Part shown: positions 54,481 through 64,000 of the stretch, piece by piece
Numbering within the stretch: the stretch's first letter is position 1
Layout of the letters: each line of letters starts with the position of its first letter
Assembly: GCA_018296165.2 (NCBI GenBank)
Contig: JACKQL020000044.1
Location: 248,001 to 312,000 of the forward strand
DNA from: Termitomyces sp. T153
Lineage: Eukaryota; Basidiomycota; Agaricomycetes; Agaricales; Lyophyllaceae
Reading direction: 5' to 3'
Length of the DNA stretch: 64,000 bases
The notes under the pieces: generated by a model
What the model saw: the letters and a program-made list of their open reading frames with translations, nothing else
Database searches by the model: none
Told to the model about the DNA's origin: nothing
Translations under genes and position numbers: made by a program

Positions 54481-55500
54481 AGTTGTCGACTTCCATCCAG
54501 AATGGGGAGTTGTTGTCTGGAAAAAGGAGAACAGATCCAGAGGTCATAGCACACCTGTGAGCATTGAAGGCTGCCTGCTCCAGAGGTCCCCAACTCCATG
54601 CAACATCCTTTCCAGTGAGGTCAAGAATAGTGGGTGGGCATGGTGTGAGAAGTCCTGAATAAATCTCTAGTAGAAGTTTGTGAAGCCAGGGAATGCCTGT
54701 ACCTCCTTCTTGTTCTTGGGCTCTGGCCACTCTGCCACACCTGCCACCTTCAATGGGTCCATCTCCACAGCTCTGTGCAAGATGATCAGACTGAGATATT
54801 CAATCCAGGTCTGTTCAAACTCACACTTCTCTGGCTTGAGGTAGAGCTGGTGCTGGTGAAGGTGTTCCAAGACAAGGCAAGTGATCTGATGGTGTTCTTC
54901 CAGCATTTTGGTGTAGATGAGGATGTTGTTGAGGTATACACACACTATGTCCTCTGCAATGAGGTCCCAGAAGATGTCATTCATCATGGTCTTGAATGTG
55001 GTGGGGCTGTTGGTGAGTCCAAAGAACATCACAAGCAGTCTGAACAATCCTCAGTTGGTCTGGAAGGCAGCCTTCCACTTGTCTCCTTCCTGGATGTGCA
55101 CATTGTTGTAACTCTACCAGATATCCAGTTTAATAAAGTATCATGCACTCCAGAGGTTGTTGATGAGCTTGGAGATGAGGAGGAGGAGGTTGCAGTTCTT
55201 CACCATTATGGCATTGGGAACACAATAATCCTGAACCAATTGGAGCAAGCCATCCTTGTTCTTGATGAAGAAGACTGGAGAAGCCATTAGAGACTTGGAA
55301 GAGTGAATGCGACCAGAGTCTAGGTTCTTCTGCAGGAAGACATCAAGCTTTACCTGTTTTCTAGGCACTAGCAGGTAGACCTTACAGCTGGAGAGCATGG
55401 AATCTGGCAGCAGTTCAATGGCATGGTCCCACCTCTAATGAGGCCTTGGAGAACACATCCTCAAACACATGGAGGTAGGAGAGTACAACATCTTGGAACT
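54481..55500 (-). pseudogene. Minus-strand family A element: reverse transcriptase
   Basis: Minus frame 55047-54667 reads FRLLVMFFGLTNSPTTFKTM and MNDIFWDLIAEDIVCVYLNN, with the catalytic box YLNNILIY (CTC AAC AAC ATC; both Asp lost). It continues LEHLHQHQLYLKPEKCEFEQ and EMDPLKVAGVAEWPEPKNKK. Upstream frame 55398-55141 has SSCKVYLLVPRKQVKLDVFL and MASPVFFIKNKDGLLQLVQD. Downstream, TGKDVAWSWGPLEQAAFN and LLFPDNNSPFWMEVDNS lead into RNase H, which stops after the E-x-D position. The reading then passes at about 54480 directly into the integrase tail. Confidence 0.88.
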
Positions 55501-56480
55501 CCTAGGGTGTGGCATTGGCAGCAAATACCTGAGCCAGCCTCTGGGATGTGGTCTGGCTAGCCTGGATCTCCGCAACTGATGGTGGCAGGTGTACAGTGGT
55601 AGCATAGATCCAATTCCCCACTTCTACTGCCTCATCCAGGAACTCTGGCTCATGCATACTACTAAACTCCTCTCTGCATTCCTCCACTGTCATCCTTGTA
55701 AAGGGCCTCCCTACTAGAGAATGCTAGAGGCTGGGGATCCAGGAGGTCCAGATCCACAAAGTGGAGAGGACTGGTATAACATGTGTGGCATGTGTGTTCC
55801 CAGACTCAAGCCCAGCATTCTTCCCTGTCCTCGGCAGTACAGGTGAAGCACCTCCAAGAGCACCTGCTCATGTTACCTCTCCCTTGGTCCAGTCCACCTC
55901 AGAGTTGTGCTCACAGAGCCATATGAAACCAAGGATCATGTCCTGCCTACCCAAGCTGGTGATGGCAAAAACAGCATGCTCTGCATAATTCTAATAGCAG
56001 AGGACCAGGTTGACCACAGAACTGATAGCTCCTGCTTCGTTAGGCATTCTGTCAATGTTGTAGACTGGAATGGGCTTGAGGAGGGGCTGCATGGTCAGGC
56101 CATGGCATTTGACAAACTCCAAGTCCAAAAACAGTCCCATTGCCCCACTATCTAGCAGAGCTGTGACTCTGCAGGCTTGCTTGGTGTTTGTTGTCTCAAT
56201 CTCCACATCAAGGTGCAGGAAGTTGGTGGACAGGCTAGAAGCCATTACATACTGTTGAGGCATTTGACAGGCCCAGGCAGGGCCACACCAGTGGACCCTC
56301 AGAGGTGTTGGGAAGCTCAACAGGGGCTCTAGAGTTGGTACTTGTATGTCTGGAGGGGAGCATGGAGGTTCTTCTGTCTCAGGATGAAGGGTATCAGAAA
56401 AAGCAATTGCATTTTCTATTGACAGACAAGAGAACCTGTTAGCACCTAGTGATGGCAGAATACACCTCATCTGTCACTCA
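55501..56480 (-). pseudogene. Minus-strand family A element: protease and linker
   Basis: Minus frame 56470-55991 (159 codons) holds the protease: CRVTALLDSGAMGLFLDLEF, VKCHGLTMQPLLKPIPVYNI and DRMPNEAGAISSVVNLVLCY. D-S-G is intact. The linker before it includes LSIENAIAFSDTLHPETEEP. Left of 55990 come stops, then the VPPSVAEIQASQTTSQRLAQ-type segment at 55600-55510 that precedes RT. Order and strand match the flanking RT and gag. Confidence 0.88.
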
Positions 56481-57784
56481 ACTAAAAATCCTTCTCCAGC
56501 TCTGGGGATGATGCACATGTGCTAATCTCCTCCAGAGTCAACTTCAGTGTGCACTTGTCTGGCAATGGAGCTCTGATAGCAGAGCTCTGGCAGCATCCTT
56601 TACAGAGAGTAGCTGCAGGAGGAGTTCCTCCTATTTCATCATAGAGAGGTAACATACCTCCAAGCCCAGGGCACAATGCCATCTAAGGTGCATAGGCTTC
56701 TAGCATCTCTAACACAGTAGCAGTGTGGCACAGAGCTGTCTGGCTATGTCCACATCCACAGGGATGCAGCTGGCATTGGTTGAACAGGTACAGGGCTGGA
56801 GAGATTGGTGAACAGAGTGGGGCACATTGCAGAATGTGGGCAGTGGAGCTCCCTCCAGATCTCCATGAGTTGCCACTGGTCCTGGGCCACCTCATACTAT
56901 GATGCAATCTTTTCATCCTCTGGGTGGCCCTCCACAAGATTGTCAATGCATTCCACCAGTGCAGGGTGCAGGCCATCCCAGAAGATGAGGCATAGTTGAA
57001 GGCTATTGGAGTAGGTGGCTTGCTCAACTAAAGCCCAGAACGAGTCAATGTACTTGTTCAATGTATGCTTTCCTTGCCCATACTGCTCCCTATTGCATAG
57101 TGCCAAAGCCACAGTCTTAGTAGGGTCTAGTGGGAAATACTCCACATGGAAGTCCTTCTTGAAAGCAGCCCAATTGGGAAAACTTCCAACACCTCCAGGA
57201 TGATGGAAGACTCATAGCACATAGGTAGTGGCATGTCCTGTCTTCATGTATAACAGTACCCAGGCTATTTGTGATGCATCAGAGTCAAAGGCATTCCTAC
57301 TGAGGTGGATGAGGTGAGGCAGGACTGTAGGAATTGTTCTCCACTAGAGCAGGCACCATTGTATGTGTCTGGTAATGTGGGGTGTGGGATCTGTGGTCAT
57401 AGGGTCACTAGAGCTGTGGAGATGGGTGCAGATGCAGTTGGGGCTGGTTCCACAGCCAGGGGAGGTGCAGAGGTAGGAGTTATGCATTTGAGCAGCACCT
57501 GGAGTGATTAGGAGATAAGGTCTGTTGTTTGTTGGAGGGTGGAGAGTTCAGTTGTATGATGGGTGAGGGATGATTGCATTAACTGCACCTGAGTTTCTAG
57601 ATGTAGCAAGCAAGTCCAGGCTTTGTCCTGCAGGGCTGGGGCCTCCCAGGGTGTATCTGAGTTGGCAAGCTGAGACATAGAACCCTGCAGTGCATAATCC
57701 TGGTGGAGAGGTGACAGATAGCAGCTCAGAGGTTTCATATGGCTATGAGGGGCTTTCAGACTAGTTTTAGGAGACTTGTTCTGC
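56481..57784 (-). pseudogene. Minus-strand family A element: gag
   Basis: Minus frames read LHLETQVQLMQSSLTHHTTE and LSTLQQTTDLIS (57620-57510), NAFDSDASQIAWVLLYMKTG (near 57280), EYFPLDPTKTVALALCNREQ and YGQGKHTLNKYIDSFWALVE (57145-57030), and SNSLQLCLIFWDGLHPALVE. The knuckle region near 56720-56690 is scrambled by an indel. It is the 5' coding part of the minus element whose 5' LTR is 57785-58153. Confidence 0.85.
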
Positions 57785-58153
57785 TATAAGGGCAACCTCC
57801 AGGGTGGCAGATCAGAGTCACACAGCTAGCAGAGGAGAATCCACAGTACATTAGCAGAGTAGATGACAATACAATCAGTAACTAATTACCTAGCAGAAGA
57901 GAATCCAAAGAAAACAAGTCTAAGGATTCCTGCTGCTTGGCATAGCACATCAGCAGATGGCAGAGGCATGGGAACTAGTGTACAGCAGGCCAGAGCTAAT
58001 CCTAACCCTATGACAATGATTGGTGAGGTAATATGGAGAACTCCACAGTTCTTCAGAGATCTCTGGGGTTCTGGAACAAGCCCCAGAGACATCAAACAAG
58101 CTGTGGAATCACTGGAATGGGTTGTGGAGGTCAGAAGTGGAAGTCCCCTGACA
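57785..58153 (-). repeat. 5' LTR of the minus-strand family A element
   Basis: On the minus strand it starts TGTCAGGGGACTTCCACTTC at 58153 and ends GGTTGCCCTTATA at 57785, 369 bases. It is followed inward by GCAGAACAAGTCTCC, the same leader as at 48400. It interrupts a plus-strand pol tail seen at 58158-58265. Confidence 0.9.
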
Positions 58154-58265
58154 CAGACACTCCACACACCATCTAGGGAATCTAACCCATTTCACCAGTG
58201 GACCAGGCAATTCAGGACTTTTTCTACCCTGCACATCAAGATGCCATACACTAGAAGGGGGGTGA
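58154..58265 (+). pseudogene. Tail of a plus-strand family A pol
   Basis: About 110 bases match 960-1064: GGAATCTAACCCATTTCACC, GTGGACCAGGCAATTCAGGA and the polypurine tract AGAAGGGGGGTGA directly before the LTR at 58266. In frame it is the terminal VDQAIQDFFYPAHQDAIH-type motif. The body of this pol is absent. Confidence 0.8.
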
Positions 58266-58633
58266 TGTCAGGAAACTTTCATTTCTGACCTCCATAGCTT
58301 GTTCTAGCACCTCTGCAGCTTATTTGATGTCTCCAGGGCTTGTTCCAGACCCCTAGAGATATCTACAGGCCTGCAGAACTTTCCATATTACCTCACCAAT
58401 TATTATCCTAGGGTTAGGGCTAGCTCTAGCCTTCTATACAATTGTTCCCATGCCTCTGCCACCCACTGATGCACTGCACTGAGCAGCATGGATCCTTAGA
58501 CTTGTTCTCTTCAGGTTCCTCTCTGCTAGGTAATTAGTCACTGCTTGTATCATGGTCTACTTGCTAATATACTTTGGATTCCCCTCTGCTAGCTGCATGA
58601 CTCAGATCTGCCACCCTGGAGGTCACCCTTACA
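58266..58633 (+). repeat. 3' LTR of a mostly lost plus-strand family A element
   Basis: It runs from TGTCAGGAAACTTTC to GGTCACCCTTACA, 368 bases, aligning with the other A LTRs. It is joined to its own pol tail on the left. Confidence 0.9.
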
Positions 58634-59188
58634 CCTACAGATGCTAATGCAACTCTTCAAAGGGCCAGTAGGAAAGAATGGCAGAAGAGAGCATAAGTAA
58701 CAAAGAATGATTTGATGAAAGTACACATTATAACATCAATAGTAAATATACAAAAGAATCCAAAAGGACTTACCCAGCCATATGAAAGCTGTTCCACATA
58801 GGAAAGAAAGATTATATAATAGAATGTCCAATGCACTAATAGTTTAAGTACCATTTAGGATATGTAATCAGAAATATAAGTCAATATATATATATAATAT
58901 TACAGCTGTTTGCAAAGATAATGGCAGTTCCCAGATTTTTGTAATCAATTCCAAATATCTATACTTAGTTTCCTTGTATCCATCATTGTCCATGCCTTCT
59001 CCTGCAAAAAAAAACAAAATCTGCTTTGCTTGGTACTCTTAAACCTATCTCTATTCTCAATCATGACCTCACCATTGAGTCAGACTCATTGAGTGGTGAT
59101 TCCTTGAGCTCTTATTCTGATTCTCTGAGCTCTAGCAATGAAAGCAACTCCAAGAAAGATGTAGAAGACCAAGAGAAAACTGAGGAGG
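58634..59188. other. AT-rich spacer, nothing recognised
   Basis: AT-rich DNA including (TA)n near 58884-58900 and a run of A at 59004-59012. An acidic Ser-rich reading at 59075-59190 (SDSLSSGDSLSSYSDSLSSS in style) lacks a homologue in view. It lies between two A LTRs. Confidence 0.4.
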
Positions 59189-59558
59189 TGTAAGAGCAAC
59201 CTCCAGAGTGATGGATCAGAGTCATGCAGCTAGCAGAGGGGAATCTGAAGTATATTAGCAGAGTAGACAACAATACAAATCAGTAACCAATCACCTAGCA
59301 GAGGGAAATCCAAAGAGAACAAGTCTAAGGATCCCCACTGCTTGGCATGGCACATCAGCAGGTGGCCAAGGCATGGGAACTACTGTACAGGTGACCAGAG
59401 CTACTCCTAACCCTAGAGCAATGGTTGCTGAGGTAATACTGAGAACTCCAAAGTTCTCTGGAGATTTCTGGGGTTCTGGAAAGAGCTCCAGAGATGTCAA
59501 ACAAGCTGTGAAGGTGCTAGAACCAGTCATGGAGGTTGGAAATGGAAGTCCCCTGACA
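59189..59558 (-). repeat. 3' LTR of the minus-strand family A element at the window end
   Basis: On the minus strand it begins TGTCAGGGGACTTCCATTTC at 59558 and ends GGTTGCTCTTACA at 59189, 370 bases. Upstream on the minus strand is the polypurine tract CTAGAGGGGGAGTGA and the pol C-terminus, so it is the 3' LTR. The 5' LTR lies beyond 64000. Confidence 0.92.
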
Positions 59559-60120
59559 TCACTCCCCCTCTAGCATGCAGTGTCTTGATGTGTGGAGTAG
59601 AAGAAGTCCCTGATTGCTTGGTCTACTGGTAAGATAGGGTAGATTTCTTGTATAGCACATGGCACATCTGGATGTCTCCAATAGAACTCCTTACCAAGTC
59701 TGGGGGTGTGTACATTCTCCTGTAGCTCCCAGGAAATATCCTCAATTCCATAGCCTTTCCACTTCACCTTGTACTGTAGTCATCTCCAGAATAAATGGCT
59801 ATTCAGAATTTCTTCCACTTCATACTCTTCATTGTTGTTGATGACTACTGGAGGTGGCAGAAGTGGTGGATATTGCCCTGGAATAGGATCTTTAGGGGCT
59901 GGGATAAGTTTGACCACATTGAATACTGGATGAAGCTGGCACATCCCCATAGGGAGTTGGAGTCAATAGGCCAAGGGTCCTACCTGTCATTCCACTATGA
60001 TTAGCCCTAACTGGTGGTGTGACAGCTTCTTTGAGGGACAGGTGGTCATAATGTCAGAGGCATCTAGGTAGACTTGATCCCTAGGCTGATATCTGCACTC
60101 TGGAGTCCTCCCATAGTTGT
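59559..60120 (-). pseudogene. Minus family A element: chromodomain and pol C-terminus
   Basis: Minus reading gives SEEYEVEEILNSHLFWR (about 59835-59785), VKWKGYGIEDISWELQENVH, TPRLGKEFYWRHPDVPCAIQ and EIYPILPVDQAIRDFFYSTH, ending CMLEGE before the purine tract (59767-59570 is one open stretch). It is the most complete chromodomain in the window. One frame change near 59780 breaks it from the integrase. Confidence 0.88.
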
Positions 60121-61150
60121 AGTATCACACCATGTCATCTTTTGCCTTTGCTAGTGCAGCCTGGGCCTCTTCTTGTGACCTCTTCATCTGGTCCACAAGT
60201 TTATTTACTGCCTCATTCTCCAAGAGTCAGGCCTGGGGTTCAAAACCCCTATGTGGGTGCCATCCAGTGTCGAGGAAGAATGGGGAAAATTGGGTGGATG
60301 CATAAACATGGTTGTTGTACTGGAATTTGGCATTGGGGAGGAGTTGGTCTCAGTCATTTTGGAGCTCATTGCAGAAGAGGCAGAGGTACTGTTCCAACTC
60401 CTGGTTTACATGCTCCATCTGGCTATTGGACTGTGGATAGTAAGCAGTGGTGGTGTGGAGCTTTACTCCAAGCAGTTGGTAGAGCTTGTGGGTGAACTCC
60501 ACCACAAATTGTGGTCCCCAATTCAAGACATAGGCATCAGAGAGGCTGTGGAGCTTCCAGACATTCCTCCAGTATAGATTTGTGGTGCCCATGGTAGAGC
60601 AGGTGGTGTGAGTTGGAATGAAGTGCACTCTCTTGCCATACAGGTCCACCACCACCATGTTTGCATCATAACCCATAGGCCTCAGAGAGTTCTACAATGA
60701 AGTCCACAGATGCTATACTCCATTGTTCCATAGGCACTGGTAGCGGGTATAACTGTCTCTAGGGGAGTCGGTATTGGGGCTTGGTCTAGAGGCACAGATT
60801 GCAGGTACTAGTGTAGGACCCAATGTACCAGGACATCTGGGGCCACCAGTAGTTCCATAATACTAACTCCAGTGTCTTCCACCACCTGGAGTGCCCTGCA
60901 ATGTAGGAGTTGTGGTGTTGCTCCACAATCCTCCAATGGAGCTCCAGGATGTTGGGGATATAGATATGATCTTGGAAGGTCAGGATTCCATCTTGGAGGG
61001 CCCATTCATCAGCGTGGACTGCCTTAACACCAGTAGCATGCCCCAACTTCAGCATCTGAGCAGCCTGCACTACAAGCTCCTCCTATTGACCATCCCTATC
61101 ACCCTGTTGGATGTCCTGGAAAATGTCCACCTCTGCTCTGTTGACAACTA
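60121..61150 (-). pseudogene. Minus family A element: integrase
   Basis: The zinc-binding region is HWRIVEQHHNSYIAGHSRWW, LVLWNYWWPQMSWYIGSYTS and TCNLCL (61070-60786). The catalytic core frame 60676-60350 reads GYDANMVVVDLYGKRVHFIP (first Asp), LNWGPQFVVEFTHKLYQLLG (second Asp changed to Asn in the NWG box) and TAYYPQSNSQMEHVNQELEQ with the Glu position. Stops and a frame change separate the two parts. Length and order are otherwise complete. Confidence 0.88.
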
Positions 61151-61700
61151 GGCCCTCCATGGCTCAAATTGCAAACAATTTGTGGAGGAGGAGCATGATG
61201 TTACTGTTATCCCCTTCCCCCATTCCATGATCCACCCTCTGAGACAGGGCATCTGGTTTCCCCATGCTCTGGCCAGGCTTGTGGTGCAAGGAGAAGTTAA
61301 AGTTGGCCAGGTAGAGAGATCATTGGGCCTGCTGGCAATTGAGCTTCTTGGCTGTCCAGAAGTATTCAAGGTTCTTGTGATCCATCCAGACCTCAAACTT
61401 GTGCCACATGCCTTCCAGAAAGTGCCACCACTCCTCAAATGACCAAATGATGGCCAACATCTCCTTGTCATAGATCTTGTAGTTCTGTTCCACCACATTC
61501 TGGCTTTTGGAGTCAAAGGCCACTGGGTGCTACTTCCTGTCCTCTGGAGATTGCTGTGAGAGGACCGCCCCAGTAGCAAAGTTGGAGCTATCAGCCTCTA
61601 TGCAGAAGGGAGAGTTGTTGTCTGGAAAGAGGAGAACAAGTCTGGAGGTTACAGTGCACTTGAGAGTGTTGAAGGCTATCTGCTCCAGAGGTCCTCAGCT
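61151..61700 (-). pseudogene. Minus family A element: RNase H
   Basis: Minus frame 61523-61320 reads [40 protein letters not shown] and [18 protein letters not shown]. The D-H pair is kept here, unlike the plus copy at 51.9 kb. LFPDNNSPFCIEADSSNFAT near 61630-61570 gives the first acidic positions. The linker at 61300-61180 (ARAWGNQMPCLRGWIMEWGK in one frame) leads to the integrase. Confidence 0.87.
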
Positions 61701-62720
61701 CCACATAATATCTTTTCCTGTGAGGTCAAATAGCAAGTGGGCATGATGCAAGAAGTCCTGGATGAATTTCCAGTAGAAATTTGCAAAACCAAGCAACATC
61801 TGCAGATCCTTCTTGTTCTGGGGCTCTAGCCACTCCACCACATCTGCTACCTTCACCGGGTCCATCTCTGCAGTTCCATGGGAGATGATCAGGCCAAGGT
61901 ACTTGATCTGGGTTTGTTGAAACTCACACTTCTCCAGCTTGAAGTAGAGCTGGTGCCAGTGGAGGTGTTTCAGAATGAGACAAGTGATCCAATGGTATTC
62001 CTCCAGCATTTTAGTGTAGATGAAGATGTTGTTGATGTACACGCACACTACACCCTCTGCAATGAGGTCTCAGAAGATGTTGTTCATCATGTCTGGAAGG
62101 TGGCTGGGCTGTTGGTGAGACTGAAGAATGTAACAAGTGGCTTGAACAATCTCTGGTTGGTCCAGAAGGCTGCCTTCCACTTGTCTTCCTCCTGAATGTG
62201 CACATTGTTGTAACTCCACCAAACGTCCAGTTTCGTGAAGTATTATGTGCTCTCGAGGTTGTTGATGAGCTTGGAGATGAGGAGGAGAGGGTAGTGATCC
62301 TTCACCATTATGGCATTGAGTATCTGATAGTCCTGTACCAGTTAGAGGGAGCCATTCTTCTTTTTGATAAAGAAGACTGGAGAAGCCATTGGGGATTTGG
62401 ATAGACAGATACAACTGAAGTCCAAGTTCTCCTAGAGGAAGGCATTGAGCTCATTCCACTCTCTGGGCGCAAGAGAGTAGACCTTACAGCTGGAGGATGC
62501 TGAGTTGGGCAGCAGTTTGATGGCATGGTCCCACCTCTTGCACTCTGGAAGTGAGTCAAAGGAGGCCTTGGAGAACACATCCTCAAATGCATGCAAGTAG
62601 GAGGGTACTACATCCCAGAACTCTTGAGGTGTGGCATTGGCAGCAAAGGCCTGGGCCAGCTGCTGGGATGTAGTCTGGCTAGCCCTGATCTCCACAATGG
62701 AGGGCAACAGGTGGATAGTG
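61701..62720 (-). pseudogene. Minus family A element: reverse transcriptase
   Basis: Frame 62707-62432 gives the entry: VEIRASQTTSQQLAQAFAAN, YLHAFEDVFSKASFDSLPEC and HAIKLLPNSASSSCKVYSLA. Frame 62048-61695 gives the palm and thumb: CVYINNIFIYTKMLEEYHWI, LKHLHWHQLYFKLEKCEFQQ, EMDPVKVADVVEWLEPQNKK and LLGFANFYWKFIQDFLHHAH. The catalytic box is YINNI (AAC AAC), so the enzyme is dead. Stops at the centre (62060-62420) spread the middle over several frames. Confidence 0.9.
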
Positions 62721-63600
62721 GTAACATAAATTCAATCCCCCACCTCTATTGCTTCATCTGGGAGCTCTGGTTTGCATATACTACTAAACTCCCCTCCATG
62801 CTCCTCCTCTAGGGCTCTGCTGTTGCTCCAATCATCCTCATAGAGGGCCTCCCTACAAGGGAATGCCAGAGGTGGGGGGTCCAGGAGGTCTAGATCAGCA
62901 AAGGGGAGAGGGCCAGCACAACATGCTTGGATGGCTGCATGCTCTCAGACTTGAGTCTGTTGCTCTGCCCTGGCCTCCACAGTGCAGGCAGAGCACTTTC
63001 TGGGGCATCTACTCATAGTCACCTCTCCTTTAGTCCAATTGATCTCAGAGTTATGCTCTTGGAGCCATGTGAAACAAGGATCATGTCTTGCCTTTCCAAG
63101 CTGGTGACAGCAAATACGGTGTGCTCTGTGTGGTTCTGGTAGTGGAGAACCAGGTCAATCACAGAGCTAATTGTGCCAGCTTCATTGGGCATTCTGTCAA
63201 TGTTGTAGACAGGAATAGGCTTGGAAAGGGGCTGCGTGGTCAGGCTGTGGCATTTGATGAACTCCAAGTCCAGGAAAAGTCCCATTGCTCCACTGTCCAG
63301 GAGAGCTGCAATTCTGTGGTTTTGCTAAGTGTCCATCATCTTGATCTCTACATCAAAGTGCAAGAAATGGGCAGATGAGCCAGAGGCCATCACATACTGT
63401 CAGGGCATTTGGTGTGCCCAAGTGGGGCTGTGCTGTTGGACCTTTGGAGGTGTTGGAGAACTTGGTGGGGGCTCTGGAGTTAGTGTTTGTACATCTGAAA
63501 GTGGACTTTGAGGTTCTTCTGTCTCAGAATGAAGGGCATTAGAAAAGGCAGTTTTATTTTCTATTAACAGACAAGAGAACCTGTTAGCACCTAGTGATGG
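62721..63600 (-). pseudogene. Minus family A element: protease and linker
   Basis: Frame 63285-63019 reads MGLFLDLEFIKCHSLTTQPL, SKPIPVYNIDRMPNEAGTIS, SVIDLVLHYQNHTEHTVFAV and ERQDMILVSHGSKSITL. Just upstream the minus strand gives LLDSGA (about 63300-63283), so D-S-G is present. The gag-protease linker PEPPPSSPTPPKVQQHSPTW follows at 63480-63420. Confidence 0.87.
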
Positions 63601-64000
63601 AGGTGTACACCTCATCCATTGCTTGACTCAAAATCCCCCTCTAGCTCCAGAGGTGAGCTGCTCATGTTAGCTTCCTCTGGGGTCAACTCTAATGAGGGCT
63701 CATCCAGCAACAGAGCTCCAGCAGCATGCTTTGCAGCCAGGAGCTGTAGGAGAAGTTCCTCCTGCTCTGCTGCAGAAAGGTAGCAGACCTCCAGGCCCAG
63801 GGGACAGTGCCATGCAAAGTGCCTGGGCTTCTTGCATCTCCAGCATAACAGCAGGGCTGCACAAAGTTGTCAGGCCACATCCACATCCATGGGAATCTCT
63901 GGGAGTAGGGGATGAGCAGTAGGGAGCAGCTGGAGCAAGGGCCAGCACTGGGTGAGTAGGCATGGGGTGGCGGAAGTTGCTGACCAGAACAGGGTGCATC
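63601..64000 (-). pseudogene. Minus family A element: gag C-terminus (runs off the window)
   Basis: Minus frames 63999-63700 and 63886-63689 together contain the Pro/Ala-rich stretch before the knuckle and Cys-rich pieces of it (PAVMLEMQEAQALCMALSPG / CYAGDARSPGTLHGTVPWAW). They match 49440-49560 of the plus copy, followed by the SRAGGTSPTAPGCKACCWSS segment. The capsid part and the 5' LTR must lie beyond base 64000. Confidence 0.8.

Overview
The window looks like a piece of a basidiomycete (probably Agaricomycetes) nuclear genome. The reasons are two intron-dense genes with 50-60 bp GT-AG introns (an expanded-type G-alpha subunit and a microsomal cytochrome P450), a DUF6698-like relic, and dense nested chromodomain-bearing Ty3/gypsy elements. 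I do not name a genus. No rRNA, tRNA, CRISPR array or bacterial-type operon is visible.

Layout. 1-4890: tail of a gypsy chromovirus with its LTR, a scrap of an inverted LTR, a truncated ~1 kb LTR (family B here) and a decayed gypsy RT/RNase H that stops abruptly. 4891-9380: host island with the 16-exon G-alpha gene (6750-8997). 9380-23440: TE graveyard holding two opposed copies of a zinc-cluster-like/coiled-coil repeat (10320-11839 minus, 15830-18190 plus), a gypsy gag-protease fragment (11840-14645) and a long minus-strand gypsy (18377-23440). 23440-26150: relic of a DUF6698-like gene. 26200-29560: second host island with a 12-exon P450 (26497-28628, minus). 29560-35660: three pieces of a tyrosine-recombinase (DIRS/Ngaro-like) retroelement. 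35660-48030: more fragments, including opposed B LTRs, two tandem duplications and one fresh-looking solo B LTR (44404-45479) with a perfect 5-bp target duplication inside an old integrase. 48032-64000: three large family A gypsy copies in opposing orientations, the last running off the window.

The strongest global signal is compositional. Almost all TE sequence is CpG-poor and rich in TpG/CpA, while the two host islands, the solo B LTR and about 29.5-30.5 kb (DIRS-like) keep many CpGs. This fits cytosine methylation followed by deamination. The decay repeatedly hits catalytic codons: reverse transcriptase Asp-Asp becomes Asp-Asn or Asn-Asn, protease Asp becomes Asn, and recombinase Arg becomes His, Trp or Cys.

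The G-alpha and P450 models are supported by reading frame through every splice junction (466 and 511 residues) and by all signature motifs. All other coding traces are treated as pseudogenes. Junctions of degenerate elements are by eye and approximate to tens of bases unless an exact LTR edge is given. Identifications are from remembered family motifs, not from database searches.
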